Assembly: GCF_963676285.1 (NCBI RefSeq) | Contig: NZ_OY781063.1 | Coordinates: 2,418,001-2,482,000 of the forward strand | Reading direction: 5' to 3' | DNA length: 64,000 nt | Origin: an uncultured Sphaerochaeta sp. | Lineage (GTDB): Bacteria > Spirochaetota > Spirochaetia > Sphaerochaetales > Sphaerochaetaceae | Part shown: positions 24,652-33,898 of the stretch, one piece after another | Layout: each line of letters begins with the position of its first letter | How positions within the stretch are numbered: the stretch's first letter is position 1 | Made by a program: the position numbers and the translations under genes | Notes under the pieces: model-generated | The model's input: only the letters and a program-made list of their open reading frames with translations | The model's database searches: none | What the model was told of the DNA's origin: nothing

Positions 24652-25324
24652 GATTCTTAGCTCTCCATTGTTTGGGATTTCCCTCTCGGTCTTTGCCTTC
24701 CAGGCAGGGGTTTTCATCAACAAGAAACTGAAAAACCCTCTGGCCAACCCACTGGTGATTGCCATGCTGATCATCATTGCTGTACTGCTCATTTTTGATA
24801 TCCCTCTGGACGCCTATGAAGAGGGTTCCTCAGTAATCTATATGTTCCTTACCCCGGTCACCGCAGTGCTTGCTCTTTCAATCTACCGACAGAGGGATGT
24901 CCTGAGGCAGGCCTTTTTCCCGATAGTCCTGGGGACTTTGGCTGGAGCTTTGGCTGCTCTTTTCTCCGTGGTAGTGACATGCAACCTGCTTGGTTTGGAT
25001 AGGACAATTCTGGCAAGCCTGCTCTCCAAATCAGTAACCACCCCAATAGCAATCGCCTTGACTGAACAGTTCGGTGGTCTTCCCCCATTGACCATCGCTT
25101 CCACCCTTATCAGCGGGCTTGCTGGGAATCTACTCGCTCCAGTGCTTCCAAAGCTCTTTGGGGTCAAGGATGCCGTTGCTCACGGGGTCGGCATAGGGGC
25201 CTGTTCCCACGCACTTGGTACCAGCAAGGCCTTGGAGATAGGCGGTGTACAGGGTGCCATGAGCAGTATCTCTCTCTCTTTCTCAGCCCTTTGGACGGTT
25301 CTGCTTGCTCCGTTGTTTTTCTGA
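24644..25324 (+). CDS. lrgB: LrgB-family membrane protein
   Basis: A 226-residue protein with six to seven hydrophobic segments and the LrgB signature SKSVTTPIAIALTEQFGGLPPLT followed by GVGIGACSHALGTSKALE. It is the partner of LrgA, from which it is translationally coupled. Its 3' end overlaps the convergent yitT-like gene by 42 bases. Confidence 0.85.
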   Translation: MLEILSSPLFGISLSVFAFQAGVFINKKLKNPLANPLVIAMLIIIAVLLIFDIPLDAYEEGSSVIYMFLTPVTAVLALSIYRQRDVLRQAFFPIVLGTLAGALAALFSVVVTCNLLGLDRTILASLLSKSVTTPIAIALTEQFGGLPPLTIASTLISGLAGNLLAPVLPKLFGVKDAVAHGVGIGACSHALGTSKALEIGGVQGAMSSISLSFSALWTVLLAPLFF

Positions 25325-26224
25325 TTTGATAATTCGTCTCATAGGAACAAAGCCCTCTCCAAGTGCTTGATAGGTCTCATGTACAAACATGAAGGCCTTG
25401 GGGTCCTCTTCGTGTACAATCTGTGTCAGGTGGTTTATCTGTTGGTTGTGAACCACAGCCAAGAGGAGCTTTCTCTCCTTCTGTGTAAAGACCCCAACAC
25501 CGTTTATCAGGGTTCCTCCATGTCTTAGCTCTGTAATGATACGCTTTCCAATTGCTTCATGATTTTCACTGACGATATAGGCTGTTTTTGCGTATTTGGT
25601 CCCAAGGTTCATTACCATGAAATTCACCATCTGTCCTGAGATGTAGAGCGTGATGATCGCAAAGAGAGCACGCTCCAGGCCAAAGACAAGCGCACCTGCG
25701 ATAATGATAAGCCCATCACAGAGGAAGAGTGCTGTTCCCAGTGCAAGCGGTGTATAGCGACTGATGATCTGGGCAAGGATATCAGTACCTCCGGTGTTTG
25801 CTCCTGAACGCATTACAATACCAATACCACTTCCAAGCAGGACTCCTCCGAAGATAGCTGAGAGGAGCGTATCCATCCTATCCACGTAGGGTAATACCCC
25901 GTCATAATTGGTGAGTTGTCCCATGAGGCTGACCCAAAGACTGAGCAGTATCGTTCCTGCCAGGCTTTTTGCTCCATAGAGACGACCAAAAATTCTCAGC
26001 CCTATGAAAAAGAGGGGAAGACTGATCAGGAGCATGACCAATCCTGTATCAAAGCCTGTTACATGGTAGAGAATGGTGGCAACACCGTTTACCCCACCAC
26101 TTGCAATCTTTGCAGGAGTGATGAATAGGGCAATTGCTGCACCTGCCACTGCTGTTCCCAAGACAAGATAGAGCGCCTCGATAACGAGGCGCCCGGTGTG
26201 TGAGTGCTGCATATCAGCATCCAT
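25283..26224 (-). CDS. YitT-family membrane protein (DUF161 with DUF2179)
   Basis: A 313-residue protein. The N-terminal about 200 residues hold five to six membrane segments with the family landmarks ITPAKIASGGVNGVATIL, GVLLGSGIGIVMRSGANTGGTD and GQMVNFMVMNLGTKYAK. A soluble C-terminal DUF2179 domain follows (VFTQKERKLLLAVVHNQQINHL). Function is unknown; a transport role is often assumed. It starts next to the uxuB stop, so it may be the last gene of the uronate operon. No clear ribosome-binding site is seen and the ATG at 26212 is an alternative start. Confidence 0.8.
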   Translation of the reverse strand: MDADMQHSHTGRLVIEALYLVLGTAVAGAAIALFITPAKIASGGVNGVATILYHVTGFDTGLVMLLISLPLFFIGLRIFGRLYGAKSLAGTILLSLWVSLMGQLTNYDGVLPYVDRMDTLLSAIFGGVLLGSGIGIVMRSGANTGGTDILAQIISRYTPLALGTALFLCDGLIIIAGALVFGLERALFAIITLYISGQMVNFMVMNLGTKYAKTAYIVSENHEAIGKRIITELRHGGTLINGVGVFTQKERKLLLAVVHNQQINHLTQIVHEEDPKAFMFVHETYQALGEGFVPMRRIIKSEKQRSKQNRPKG

Positions 26225-26225
26225 C

Positions 26226-27830
26226 CTATTGTACGTACTTGATCAACGTCTTTCGAATTGCTCCCTTTCCTGCTATCAACTCAGCAAAGTAGGAGAGCAC
26301 CAAGTCTGCCATACCAATCTCTGGAAGGTTAACACCCCAGATGGATTCGTCCTTGAGCAGAGCTTCCAATGCAGGGAAAGGACCCTTCATCCCAATCTTG
26401 ATATCCTTGAGATAGGCCTGTGCCTCTTCAAGACGTGGGTCAGGGCTTGGGGTGAACGGGTTGAGTTCATCATCCAGTCCCATAAGGTAGCGTAGCCAAC
26501 CAGCAAATACCAAGGGGATGAGCTTCAAGTCTTTAACGTCCAGCTTATCACTGCCAAGATATGACTTGATCGTCTCGCCGAACCTGATCGCAAGTTTCTG
26601 GCTGGTATCAGTTGCAATCCTCTGAGGAGTATCCGGCATGAAGGGGTTTGGGAACCTGACGGTGAGCACTTCATCAATGAAAGCCTTTGGGTCAAGAATT
26701 CCTGGGTCGGTTACCACCGGCATTCCTTCCTCATAGCCGATGATTTCCACCATCCGCTTCAACTGAGGATCCCTCATCTCTTCACTGATGAGTGTATGTG
26801 AGAGCAGGCAGCCATAGATGGCAAGTGTTGTATGAAGGGGGTTCAAACAGGTGGTCACCTTCATTCTCTCAACCTTATTTACCGTATCCCTGTCAGTAAA
26901 ATAAACACCGACTTCCTCAAGTTGGGGCCTGCCGGCAGGGAAATCATCCTCTATGACAAGGTACTGGGGTTCCTCTGCATTCACAAACGCCGCTGTATAG
27001 GTGTTCTTGTCGGTGATAACCAGTGAGGTATCCTCAAACCCATCGGCCTTGAGCATTGCTTCAACCTTTGCATCTGGACGCGGGGTGATCTTGTCGATCA
27101 TGGACCAAGGAAATGAGACGTCACTTTGGAGATAGGAGACAAAACCCTCTTTCACCAAGCCTTTCTCTTCCCATGCCTGGGCGATGGTCATGACTGCGTC
27201 CTGGAGCTTTTCCCCGTTGTGTGAACAGTTGTCCATGCTTACAAGGGCAAGTTTACCCCCATCAGCCAAATATCGTTCATACATCAGTGAAACAAGCCTT
27301 GGAAGGAACATGATATTTTGATCAGGCCCTGAGAGAAGGTCCTTCTCGATTGCTGGGTGGAATGATCCATCCCCTCGCTTGAGAGCATACCCTTTCTCTG
27401 TGATGGTGAAGCTTACCATCTGAAGGGAAGGGGAGCGGAATGTCTTCTGGAAAAATTCCCACTCTTTAGAGAATTGCTGGTCACATTTGTAGGCAGCTGC
27501 GACAGAGGCAATGACTTCCTTGGCGATGGATCCGTCACTCTTGAGGGTTACCATCAGGGTCATGTTGTCGTGTTTCTCATAGACCTCGTCGATGATCTGG
27601 TAGTCAAATCCTTCCCCTACGATGATACCTGTCTCCGCAAGACCTTTGCTGAGAAGCCTCTGCTGAAGTGCTGCTGGGAAAATGCGGAAAATGTTCCCTG
27701 CACCAAAATGCACCCAGGTAGGTTGCTTCTCTGTCTTCTGTACCATTGATGCGCGATCATAGGATGGCAGGATATATCCCTTGTCTTCCCATTCGCTTCT
27801 ATTCTGTAATCCGGTATTGGTTAGTTTCAT
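26226..27830 (-). CDS. uxuB: Mannitol dehydrogenase family, probable fructuronate reductase
   Basis: A 534-residue NAD-dependent polyol dehydrogenase. The N-terminal Rossmann region has WVHFGAGNIFRIFPAALQ, and the catalytic region contains the lysine-asparagine pair motif FP..DKITPRPD (SMIDKITPRPD) and CLNPLHTTLAIYGCLL with the active-site N and H. Adjacent uxuA makes the reduction of D-fructuronate to D-mannonate the obvious role in hexuronate breakdown. It overlaps the GntR gene by 4 bases. It is longer than E. coli UxuB by about 45 residues, mostly in inserted loops, so a tagaturonate or mannitol role is not fully excluded. Confidence 0.82.
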   Translation of the reverse strand: MKLTNTGLQNRSEWEDKGYILPSYDRASMVQKTEKQPTWVHFGAGNIFRIFPAALQQRLLSKGLAETGIIVGEGFDYQIIDEVYEKHDNMTLMVTLKSDGSIAKEVIASVAAAYKCDQQFSKEWEFFQKTFRSPSLQMVSFTITEKGYALKRGDGSFHPAIEKDLLSGPDQNIMFLPRLVSLMYERYLADGGKLALVSMDNCSHNGEKLQDAVMTIAQAWEEKGLVKEGFVSYLQSDVSFPWSMIDKITPRPDAKVEAMLKADGFEDTSLVITDKNTYTAAFVNAEEPQYLVIEDDFPAGRPQLEEVGVYFTDRDTVNKVERMKVTTCLNPLHTTLAIYGCLLSHTLISEEMRDPQLKRMVEIIGYEEGMPVVTDPGILDPKAFIDEVLTVRFPNPFMPDTPQRIATDTSQKLAIRFGETIKSYLGSDKLDVKDLKLIPLVFAGWLRYLMGLDDELNPFTPSPDPRLEEAQAYLKDIKIGMKGPFPALEALLKDESIWGVNLPEIGMADLVLSYFAELIAGKGAIRKTLIKYVQ

Positions 27831-28552
27831 GAAGGCCTCCAGGCTTGTTGGTGTTGGAACTGAAGTGGAGCGTACGTCCTCTCCTGTTTGAAGTACTCAG
27901 GGTATCGGCCAACCATCAATTCAGTTTCCTGTAATAGTTTTGAAAGGTGTTTATCCTCAAGGTTGAGGATGGCATCAAGTTGTTTGTGCTTGAGTGCATT
28001 CAGCATCAGACGATGTTGTTCAATAATATCTGCAAGGACATTTTTCTGATAGAAGGAGAGAAGACGAATCCTATGGTGGTTTCCGCCTTGGGCGAGGATG
28101 ATGTTCCAGATGCGTTGCATACCAATGGCATGGAAGATGATTGCATGAAAGGTGTTGTCAGCCTCAAGGAATTTGATGAAATCATCACCTATTGCATGCG
28201 CTGCCTGTTCCTCAATTGCAGCTTCCATTGCCTTGAAGTGCTCATCATGTGCGACGTAGATGAATTTCTTGACTGCATGGTCTTCGAGGCTCTTACGCAA
28301 AAAACGTTCCTCTTCAACCTGTTTCAGGTTTATGAGGGAGACTCGGGTTCCCTTTTGTGGAAAAATATCAACCAGGTTGTCAGAGCTCAATCGCATGAGT
28401 GCATCCCTGACAGGAGAGCGACTGACCTGCAACTGCACGGAGAGCTGTTGCAGGTTCAACTCCTCTCCCGGCTTAAATCGCAGGGAGAGAATTTCGTCCC
28501 GAAGAGTCTGATAGATTTCCTCAGATGCAGTAACGCGGACTATTTGTGCCAT
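27827..28552 (-). CDS. GntR-family transcriptional regulator (FCD type)
   Basis: A 241-residue regulator. An N-terminal winged helix (TLRDEILSLRFKPGEELNLQQLSVQLQVSRSPVRDALMRL, here described by the LxPGExL and SRxPVRDAL landmarks) is followed by a helical FCD ligand domain with histidines in FLEADNTFHAIIFHAIG that often hold a metal. The reading frame extends to 28636, but AGAGGA before the ATG at 28552 decides the start, one base after uxuA. It sits inside the uronate operon and probably controls it in response to a hexuronate or mannonate. Direct repeats before uxuA are its candidate sites. Confidence 0.82.
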   Translation of the reverse strand: MAQIVRVTASEEIYQTLRDEILSLRFKPGEELNLQQLSVQLQVSRSPVRDALMRLSSDNLVDIFPQKGTRVSLINLKQVEEERFLRKSLEDHAVKKFIYVAHDEHFKAMEAAIEEQAAHAIGDDFIKFLEADNTFHAIIFHAIGMQRIWNIILAQGGNHHRIRLLSFYQKNVLADIIEQHRLMLNALKHKQLDAILNLEDKHLSKLLQETELMVGRYPEYFKQERTYAPLQFQHQQAWRPS

Positions 28553-28553
28553 A

Positions 28554-29630
28554 CTATTTCCTCTGGTCACTTTTCTGAATAGCTTCGTAAAGCCCGAGAA
28601 TGTAGGATGCACCGAGAGCACGGTCATACAATCCATAGCCGGGCATTGCCACTTCTCCCCAGATCATTCTTCCATGGTCTGGACGAGCTGGCCCTTCGAA
28701 GCCGATGTCATACAGTGCCTTTACGATCTCATAGAGATCAAAGGAACCATCGCTGGAGAGGTGAGCAGCTTCTTCAAATACTCCCTCTTCAAAGTGATGA
28801 AGGTTCCTGATATGTGCAAAATGAATTCTTCCTGGCAGAGATCGAATGATACCGGGAAGGTCGTTCTTTGGATTGGTTCCAAAAGATCCCGCACAGAAGG
28901 TGAGTCCATTGAATGGGGCATCTACGGCCTTCATGACCTTTAGGATTCTTTCCTTGCTGGTGATGATGCGAGGAAGGCCAAATACAGGCCAGGCTGGATC
29001 GTCCGGATGGATTGCCATCTTGATTCCGTATGTCTCACAGGTTGGCTGGATTGCTTTGAGGAAGTATACCAGGTTCTCGAAGAGTTTTTCATCAGAGACA
29101 TCCTTGTAGGCTTCCATCAGTTCCTTGATCTTTGCAAGGCGCTCTGGTTCCCAGCCCGGCATCTCGAAGCCCTGGGAGCTGTTGTTCGTCTGGTCAAGGA
29201 AAGACTGTGGGTCGATCCCATCAACAACTTTCTGGTCATATGCCAATACGGTGCTTCCATCACTTCTCATCTTGGCAAGTTCAGTCCTGGTCCAGTCAAA
29301 GACCGGCATAAAGTTGTAACAGACGGTGGTAATGCCTTCCTTGCCGAGGTTCTCAAGGGTCTGGATGTAGTTTGCGATGTACTTGTCGCGATCTTCTCCA
29401 CCGATCTTGATGGCATCATGAATATTGACGCTCTCAATGCCGAGTACTTTCAAATCAGCGGCTTCTACCTCTTTCTTGAGCTCCTGGATTCTTTCGATCG
29501 GCCAAACTTCCCCAGCGGGAATATCGTAGAGGGTGGTGATAACCCCTTCAACGCCTGGAATCTGGCGGATCTGTTGTAGGGTAACGGTATCGTGCTTTGA
29601 GCCGAACCAGCGAAGTGACATATGCATCAT
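28554..29630 (-). CDS. uxuA: Mannonate dehydratase
   Basis: About 358 residues. It dehydrates D-mannonate to 2-keto-3-deoxygluconate. The start SLRWFGSKHDTVTLQQIRQIPGV and the metal-site stretches CYNFMPVFDWTR, MAIHPDDPAWPVFGLPRI, FCAGSFG, HFAHIRN and DHGRMIWGE are characteristic. Several ATGs lie close together; a GGAGG 8 bases before the ATG at 29630 is best, while 29645 lies upstream of the site. It leads the uxuA-gntR-uxuB unit. The next steps (2-keto-3-deoxygluconate kinase and aldolase) are not in the window. Confidence 0.92.
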   Translation of the reverse strand: MMHMSLRWFGSKHDTVTLQQIRQIPGVEGVITTLYDIPAGEVWPIERIQELKKEVEAADLKVLGIESVNIHDAIKIGGEDRDKYIANYIQTLENLGKEGITTVCYNFMPVFDWTRTELAKMRSDGSTVLAYDQKVVDGIDPQSFLDQTNNSSQGFEMPGWEPERLAKIKELMEAYKDVSDEKLFENLVYFLKAIQPTCETYGIKMAIHPDDPAWPVFGLPRIITSKERILKVMKAVDAPFNGLTFCAGSFGTNPKNDLPGIIRSLPGRIHFAHIRNLHHFEEGVFEEAAHLSSDGSFDLYEIVKALYDIGFEGPARPDHGRMIWGEVAMPGYGLYDRALGASYILGLYEAIQKSDQRK

Positions 29631-29652
29631 GAGTGGTGCCTCCATATATGTT

Positions 29653-29683
29653 ATACTAATAGTCTAACATACTAATATATTAG
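29653..29683. promoter_or_regulatory. Direct repeats and palindrome upstream of uxuA, candidate GntR operator
   Basis: ATACTAATA occurs at 29653-29661 and again at 29669-29677, a spacing of 16 bases. The second copy runs into the perfect 12-base palindrome CTAATATATTAG (29672-29683). The set lies 23-53 bases before the uxuA start codon, where the promoter should be. Confidence 0.5.
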
Positions 29684-29725
29684 ATGCAATACCCCAGTAT
29701 ATACTCTCTCCCTGAATCTGTGAAA

Positions 29726-30472
29726 CTATCTTCGATCGCCCATTACCAACATGGAGGCGGTGCGGTCCAGGAACAGGGTGCACTCTTTCTTTGTCCTGAG
29801 TGCAGCACAAGGGGAGTAGACCCCTATCTGGTCATAGAGACACATGGCAACCGCACGTGCTTTTCTTTGGTCCGGGACGGAGCAGATAAGGTGTTTGGCT
29901 TTCAGAATCTGTCTTACAGACATGGTGATGGCTTTTGAGGGAACCTCATCAATCTTTGAGAACCACCCTTCGCTTACCTGTTGCCTTCTGCATCGGTCCT
30001 CAAGCTCCACCACAATGTATGGGTCGTCTGTTTCAAAATTGGCAGGAGGGTCGTTGAACCCGATATGTCCGTTTTCTCCAATGCCAAGGAAGGAGACATC
30101 CACTTTTTTCTTTTTGATGAGAGCGTTCAATCTCTTGACCTCTTCTTCCAAATTCTCCGCATCTCCGTTGATCTGGTGAAATGCACCAAGGTGGGTCACT
30201 TTTTCGACAAAGCGATTGTTCAGGTAATAACGGAAACTGGAAGGGTGGCTATCGGAAAGGTCTACATATTCAGCCAAGCCGAATGCCTCCACCTTGCTCC
30301 AGTCAATGTCTGCTTTTGCAAGATGTTCGTAGAGGGAGAATTGACTCAAACCGGTTGCGACGGATATGACAGCATGGCCTTTCTTCTCGATTGCTTCCTT
30401 GATAATGGAAATGCCCAGCTTCGCTGCCTGGTAGCCCATGTCATGTTTGTCTTCGCAAATGGTTACACGCAT
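29726..30472 (-). CDS. Glucosamine-6-phosphate deaminase-like protein with altered active site
   Basis: A 248-residue NagB-fold protein. GIGENGHIGFNDPPANF (130-146) is the family motif and keeps the catalytic histidine H136. The stretch that normally reads M-D-E-Y-V-G is LAEYVD, so the aspartate that acts as the base in NagB (D72 in E. coli) is A67, and E148 is aspartate. The tail CRRQQVSEGWF places it in a NagB-like subfamily distinct from classical deaminases. It lies just upstream of uxuA on the same strand (95 bases), so a sugar-phosphate role linked to uronate use is possible. It may be an isomerase of another type or inactive. Confidence 0.72.
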   Translation of the reverse strand: MRVTICEDKHDMGYQAAKLGISIIKEAIEKKGHAVISVATGLSQFSLYEHLAKADIDWSKVEAFGLAEYVDLSDSHPSSFRYYLNNRFVEKVTHLGAFHQINGDAENLEEEVKRLNALIKKKKVDVSFLGIGENGHIGFNDPPANFETDDPYIVVELEDRCRRQQVSEGWFSKIDEVPSKAITMSVRQILKAKHLICSVPDQRKARAVAMCLYDQIGVYSPCAALRTKKECTLFLDRTASMLVMGDRR

Positions 30473-30530
30473 CTATTATTGTACTCCTTCCTTCCCAGTC
30501 TAACAAAAGTGCGGTAGTGGGTACAGAGGC

Positions 30531-31496
30531 CTAGAGAAAGGCTTCTTCTGAGCTTGGATGGGTTGTATTCCAACTCTTTGTATCAATGATGAGCTGTTTG
30601 GTTACTTCCTTTGCACCATAGGGGGCAAAGAGTTTTTCCATTCCCAAAAAGGCTGATGCCAAGGTAATCACAACCTTATGGTAGTGGAAGCGAGCCATCT
30701 GACGGCTGAACGAGTCGAAAAGGAGGCGGAAAAGGCCAAGTCCACGATACTCGCTCTTTACTCCAAAAAGTGGTACTTCCACGAGATAATCGGCAAGCAT
30801 GGTGTAGGAGAGGAATGCGGCCAGACTTCCGTCCTGTGCTTTGGCCAAGTAGAAATGATCGAGTTCGTCGAGTTCAAGGTGACGCATCAGGACTACGCTT
30901 GCAATTCGGTCTTCTTCACTTCCTGCCTCAAGTTCAGTTACCAATGACTGGACCATGTTCATGATCTCTTCGGTTACCGGTCCTTCAAGGGTTTCGAAGG
31001 TGAAGTCCTCCAATAGGATGTCTTCGGTGAGCTCTGTCTCCTCATCGCTCAACTCCAGCAGTTGATTAAGGCTCTCCTGTTCCCGGTACCAGGAGACAAC
31101 CACACGCTTGAGTTGTTCATCGCGGAAACTGAACCATTTTCGCTCCAGTATCGGTGTCTCAGAGAGTGTGTCCTTGAACTTTCTGAATACCCCCCTCCCG
31201 CTCTGTAGGGCGGCAAGAAGACGAGACCGGTAGAGGGGATTCCTTACCCTGTTTGCAAACATTTCCATAAGATGAAAGCCATCCGACGGTTCCCAGTCAG
31301 GGATAGGAATGAACCGATTCTCGCGCTCCTCTTCATCTATATCATCGAGATATTGTATCTCATCCTCCCTAACGAGAAACTCATCCTTGAGATCAAGGAA
31401 GTAAAAGTTCGCTTGGTCTTCCATCGCAAAGATGATGGAATCGAGAAGATCCCTACTTAAAACAGGCAAACGATATGATACATGTTCATTATCCAT
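30531..31496 (-). CDS. UPF0158 domain fused to a GNAT acetyltransferase-like domain
   Basis: About 321 residues in two parts. Residues about 1-135 match the UPF0158 pattern: FAMEDQANFYFLDLKDEFLV, then FIPIPDWEPSDGFHLMEMFANRV and GRGVFRKFKDTL with WFSFRDEQ. Residues about 170-310 look like a GNAT acyl-CoA transferase, with VPLFGVKSEYRGLGLFRLLFDSF as the acetyl-CoA loop. The start is uncertain: the ATG at 31496 begins where homology begins, while 31550 is an in-frame alternative, and neither has a good ribosome-binding site. Function unknown. Confidence 0.62.
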   Translation of the reverse strand: MDNEHVSYRLPVLSRDLLDSIIFAMEDQANFYFLDLKDEFLVREDEIQYLDDIDEEERENRFIPIPDWEPSDGFHLMEMFANRVRNPLYRSRLLAALQSGRGVFRKFKDTLSETPILERKWFSFRDEQLKRVVVSWYREQESLNQLLELSDEETELTEDILLEDFTFETLEGPVTEEIMNMVQSLVTELEAGSEEDRIASVVLMRHLELDELDHFYLAKAQDGSLAAFLSYTMLADYLVEVPLFGVKSEYRGLGLFRLLFDSFSRQMARFHYHKVVITLASAFLGMEKLFAPYGAKEVTKQLIIDTKSWNTTHPSSEEAFL

Positions 31497-31543
31497 AGGT
31501 CTATGATAGCCCGCTAAGAAGGGGGGCGACAAGTGCGTTCGCC

Positions 31544-31573
31544 TTGACATTAGCGGTAAAAGATACGAATATT
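31544..31573 (+). promoter_or_regulatory. Enolase promoter
   Basis: A perfect -35 TTGACA (31544-31549) is followed after 18 bases by AATATT (31568-31573), a fair -10, and about 38 bases later by the enolase start with AGGAG before it. Confidence 0.5.
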
Positions 31574-31575
31574 AG

Positions 31576-32907
<1,332 letters not shown>

Positions 32908-32932
32908 GACACGTTAAATCGTATTATTTATT

Positions 32933-32960
32933 CGGGCCATCGCAATGCGGTGGCCCGTTT
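32933..32960 (+). terminator. Rho-independent terminator after enolase
   Basis: CGGGCCATCGC (32933-32943) pairs with GCGGTGGCCCG (32947-32957) over 11 positions (one T-G pair) with a 3-base loop and a following TTTGTGTTT. Confidence 0.85.
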
Positions 32961-32982
32961 GTGTTTGTAGAAACATCCATTG

Positions 32983-33855
32983 TCATTTTTGCATATGGTG
33001 TTTAGCCATGATATCTTTCCTGACCACAAGGAATACCATTAACAGCCCAATGATGAGTTGCAAGAGATCCAAGGGAGTCCCGATTGCCTTGGTGGTGGTC
33101 AGGAGTGGAAGGCTGGGAAGGGAGGACCCCTGGTAGTTGCAGATAAGGGCAACAAAGAGATTATTGGCTGCATGGATTGCCAGAGCTGGTTCGAATCCTC
33201 CAGAGGCAATGCTCAGCGCAGTAACCAAGCCACCGAAGAGTGCATAAAATACCAATACAATAGCAGGGTTATCTGCACTTCCCAGTTCCCTGTTTGAGAG
33301 ATGGGGAGCCGTGAACAGGATTGCAGAAAGTACACAGGCAAGGATATTTCTCATTGCCCCTCTTCTCAGCCTTCCCCCTTGTACAACCCGAATGGGAAGT
33401 ACCCTGAATACCACTTCCTCACTGCTGGTCTGAATAGGGGTAAGGACCAGGACCAGGGGAAGCAACATCAGATGTTCCAGAAAGGATGCGCCACTGGTAC
33501 TGTATGCCTCTGGTTCAGTCATGAACCCTAGGAGTAAGAATAGCGTGGCCACCAGAAGATAAGCTCCCATACTCTTGAAGAAGAGAGTAAACCGGAAGGT
33601 ACTGTGGTCGGTGATTAATGATCGTGGACTCGTGTTAAGCAACAGCTTCCATGAGACCACGATACCCAAAGCCATGGCAAGGAAAGGTGCATTTGCTTCT
33701 AGGTAGGGGATGTTGAATTGCCCAAGCGCGGTAATGAAATAGGGGCCCAGTATCAGCCAAAAGAGCAAGCTGAGAACCATGGCCAGTGCCAAGGGGAAGG
33801 GCGAACTTCCTTTTTCTGCATTTTGGGGCATCAAGTTTCTTCTTCGTTTTTCCAT
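32983..33855 (-). CDS. CPBP-family intramembrane metalloprotease (CAAX-like)
   Basis: A 290-residue protein with about eight hydrophobic segments. The family motifs are SSEEVVFRVLP (E-E-x-x-x-R), FTAPHL and a later HAANNLF. CPBP enzymes cleave or process membrane-bound substrates; in bacteria they are linked to bacteriocin self-immunity and signalling, but most are uncharacterised. It is divergent from the addB-like gene with 43 bases between starts. No clear ribosome-binding site precedes the ATG at 33855; M9 (33831) is an alternative. Confidence 0.75.
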   Translation of the reverse strand: MEKRRRNLMPQNAEKGSSPFPLALAMVLSLLFWLILGPYFITALGQFNIPYLEANAPFLAMALGIVVSWKLLLNTSPRSLITDHSTFRFTLFFKSMGAYLLVATLFLLLGFMTEPEAYSTSGASFLEHLMLLPLVLVLTPIQTSSEEVVFRVLPIRVVQGGRLRRGAMRNILACVLSAILFTAPHLSNRELGSADNPAIVLVFYALFGGLVTALSIASGGFEPALAIHAANNLFVALICNYQGSSLPSLPLLTTTKAIGTPLDLLQLIIGLLMVFLVVRKDIMAKHHMQK

Positions 33856-33882
33856 GACGTACGCTCATCGTACACACAAACA

Positions 33883-33898
33883 TGATATACTGCAACGT
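33883..33898 (+). promoter_or_regulatory. Extended -10 promoter directly at the addB start
   Basis: TGATATACT (33883-33891) is an extended -10 (TG-n-TATACT). Only 7 bases separate it from the ATG at 33899, so transcription would begin at or next to the start codon. No ribosome-binding site is seen. The mRNA may be leaderless. Confidence 0.5.
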
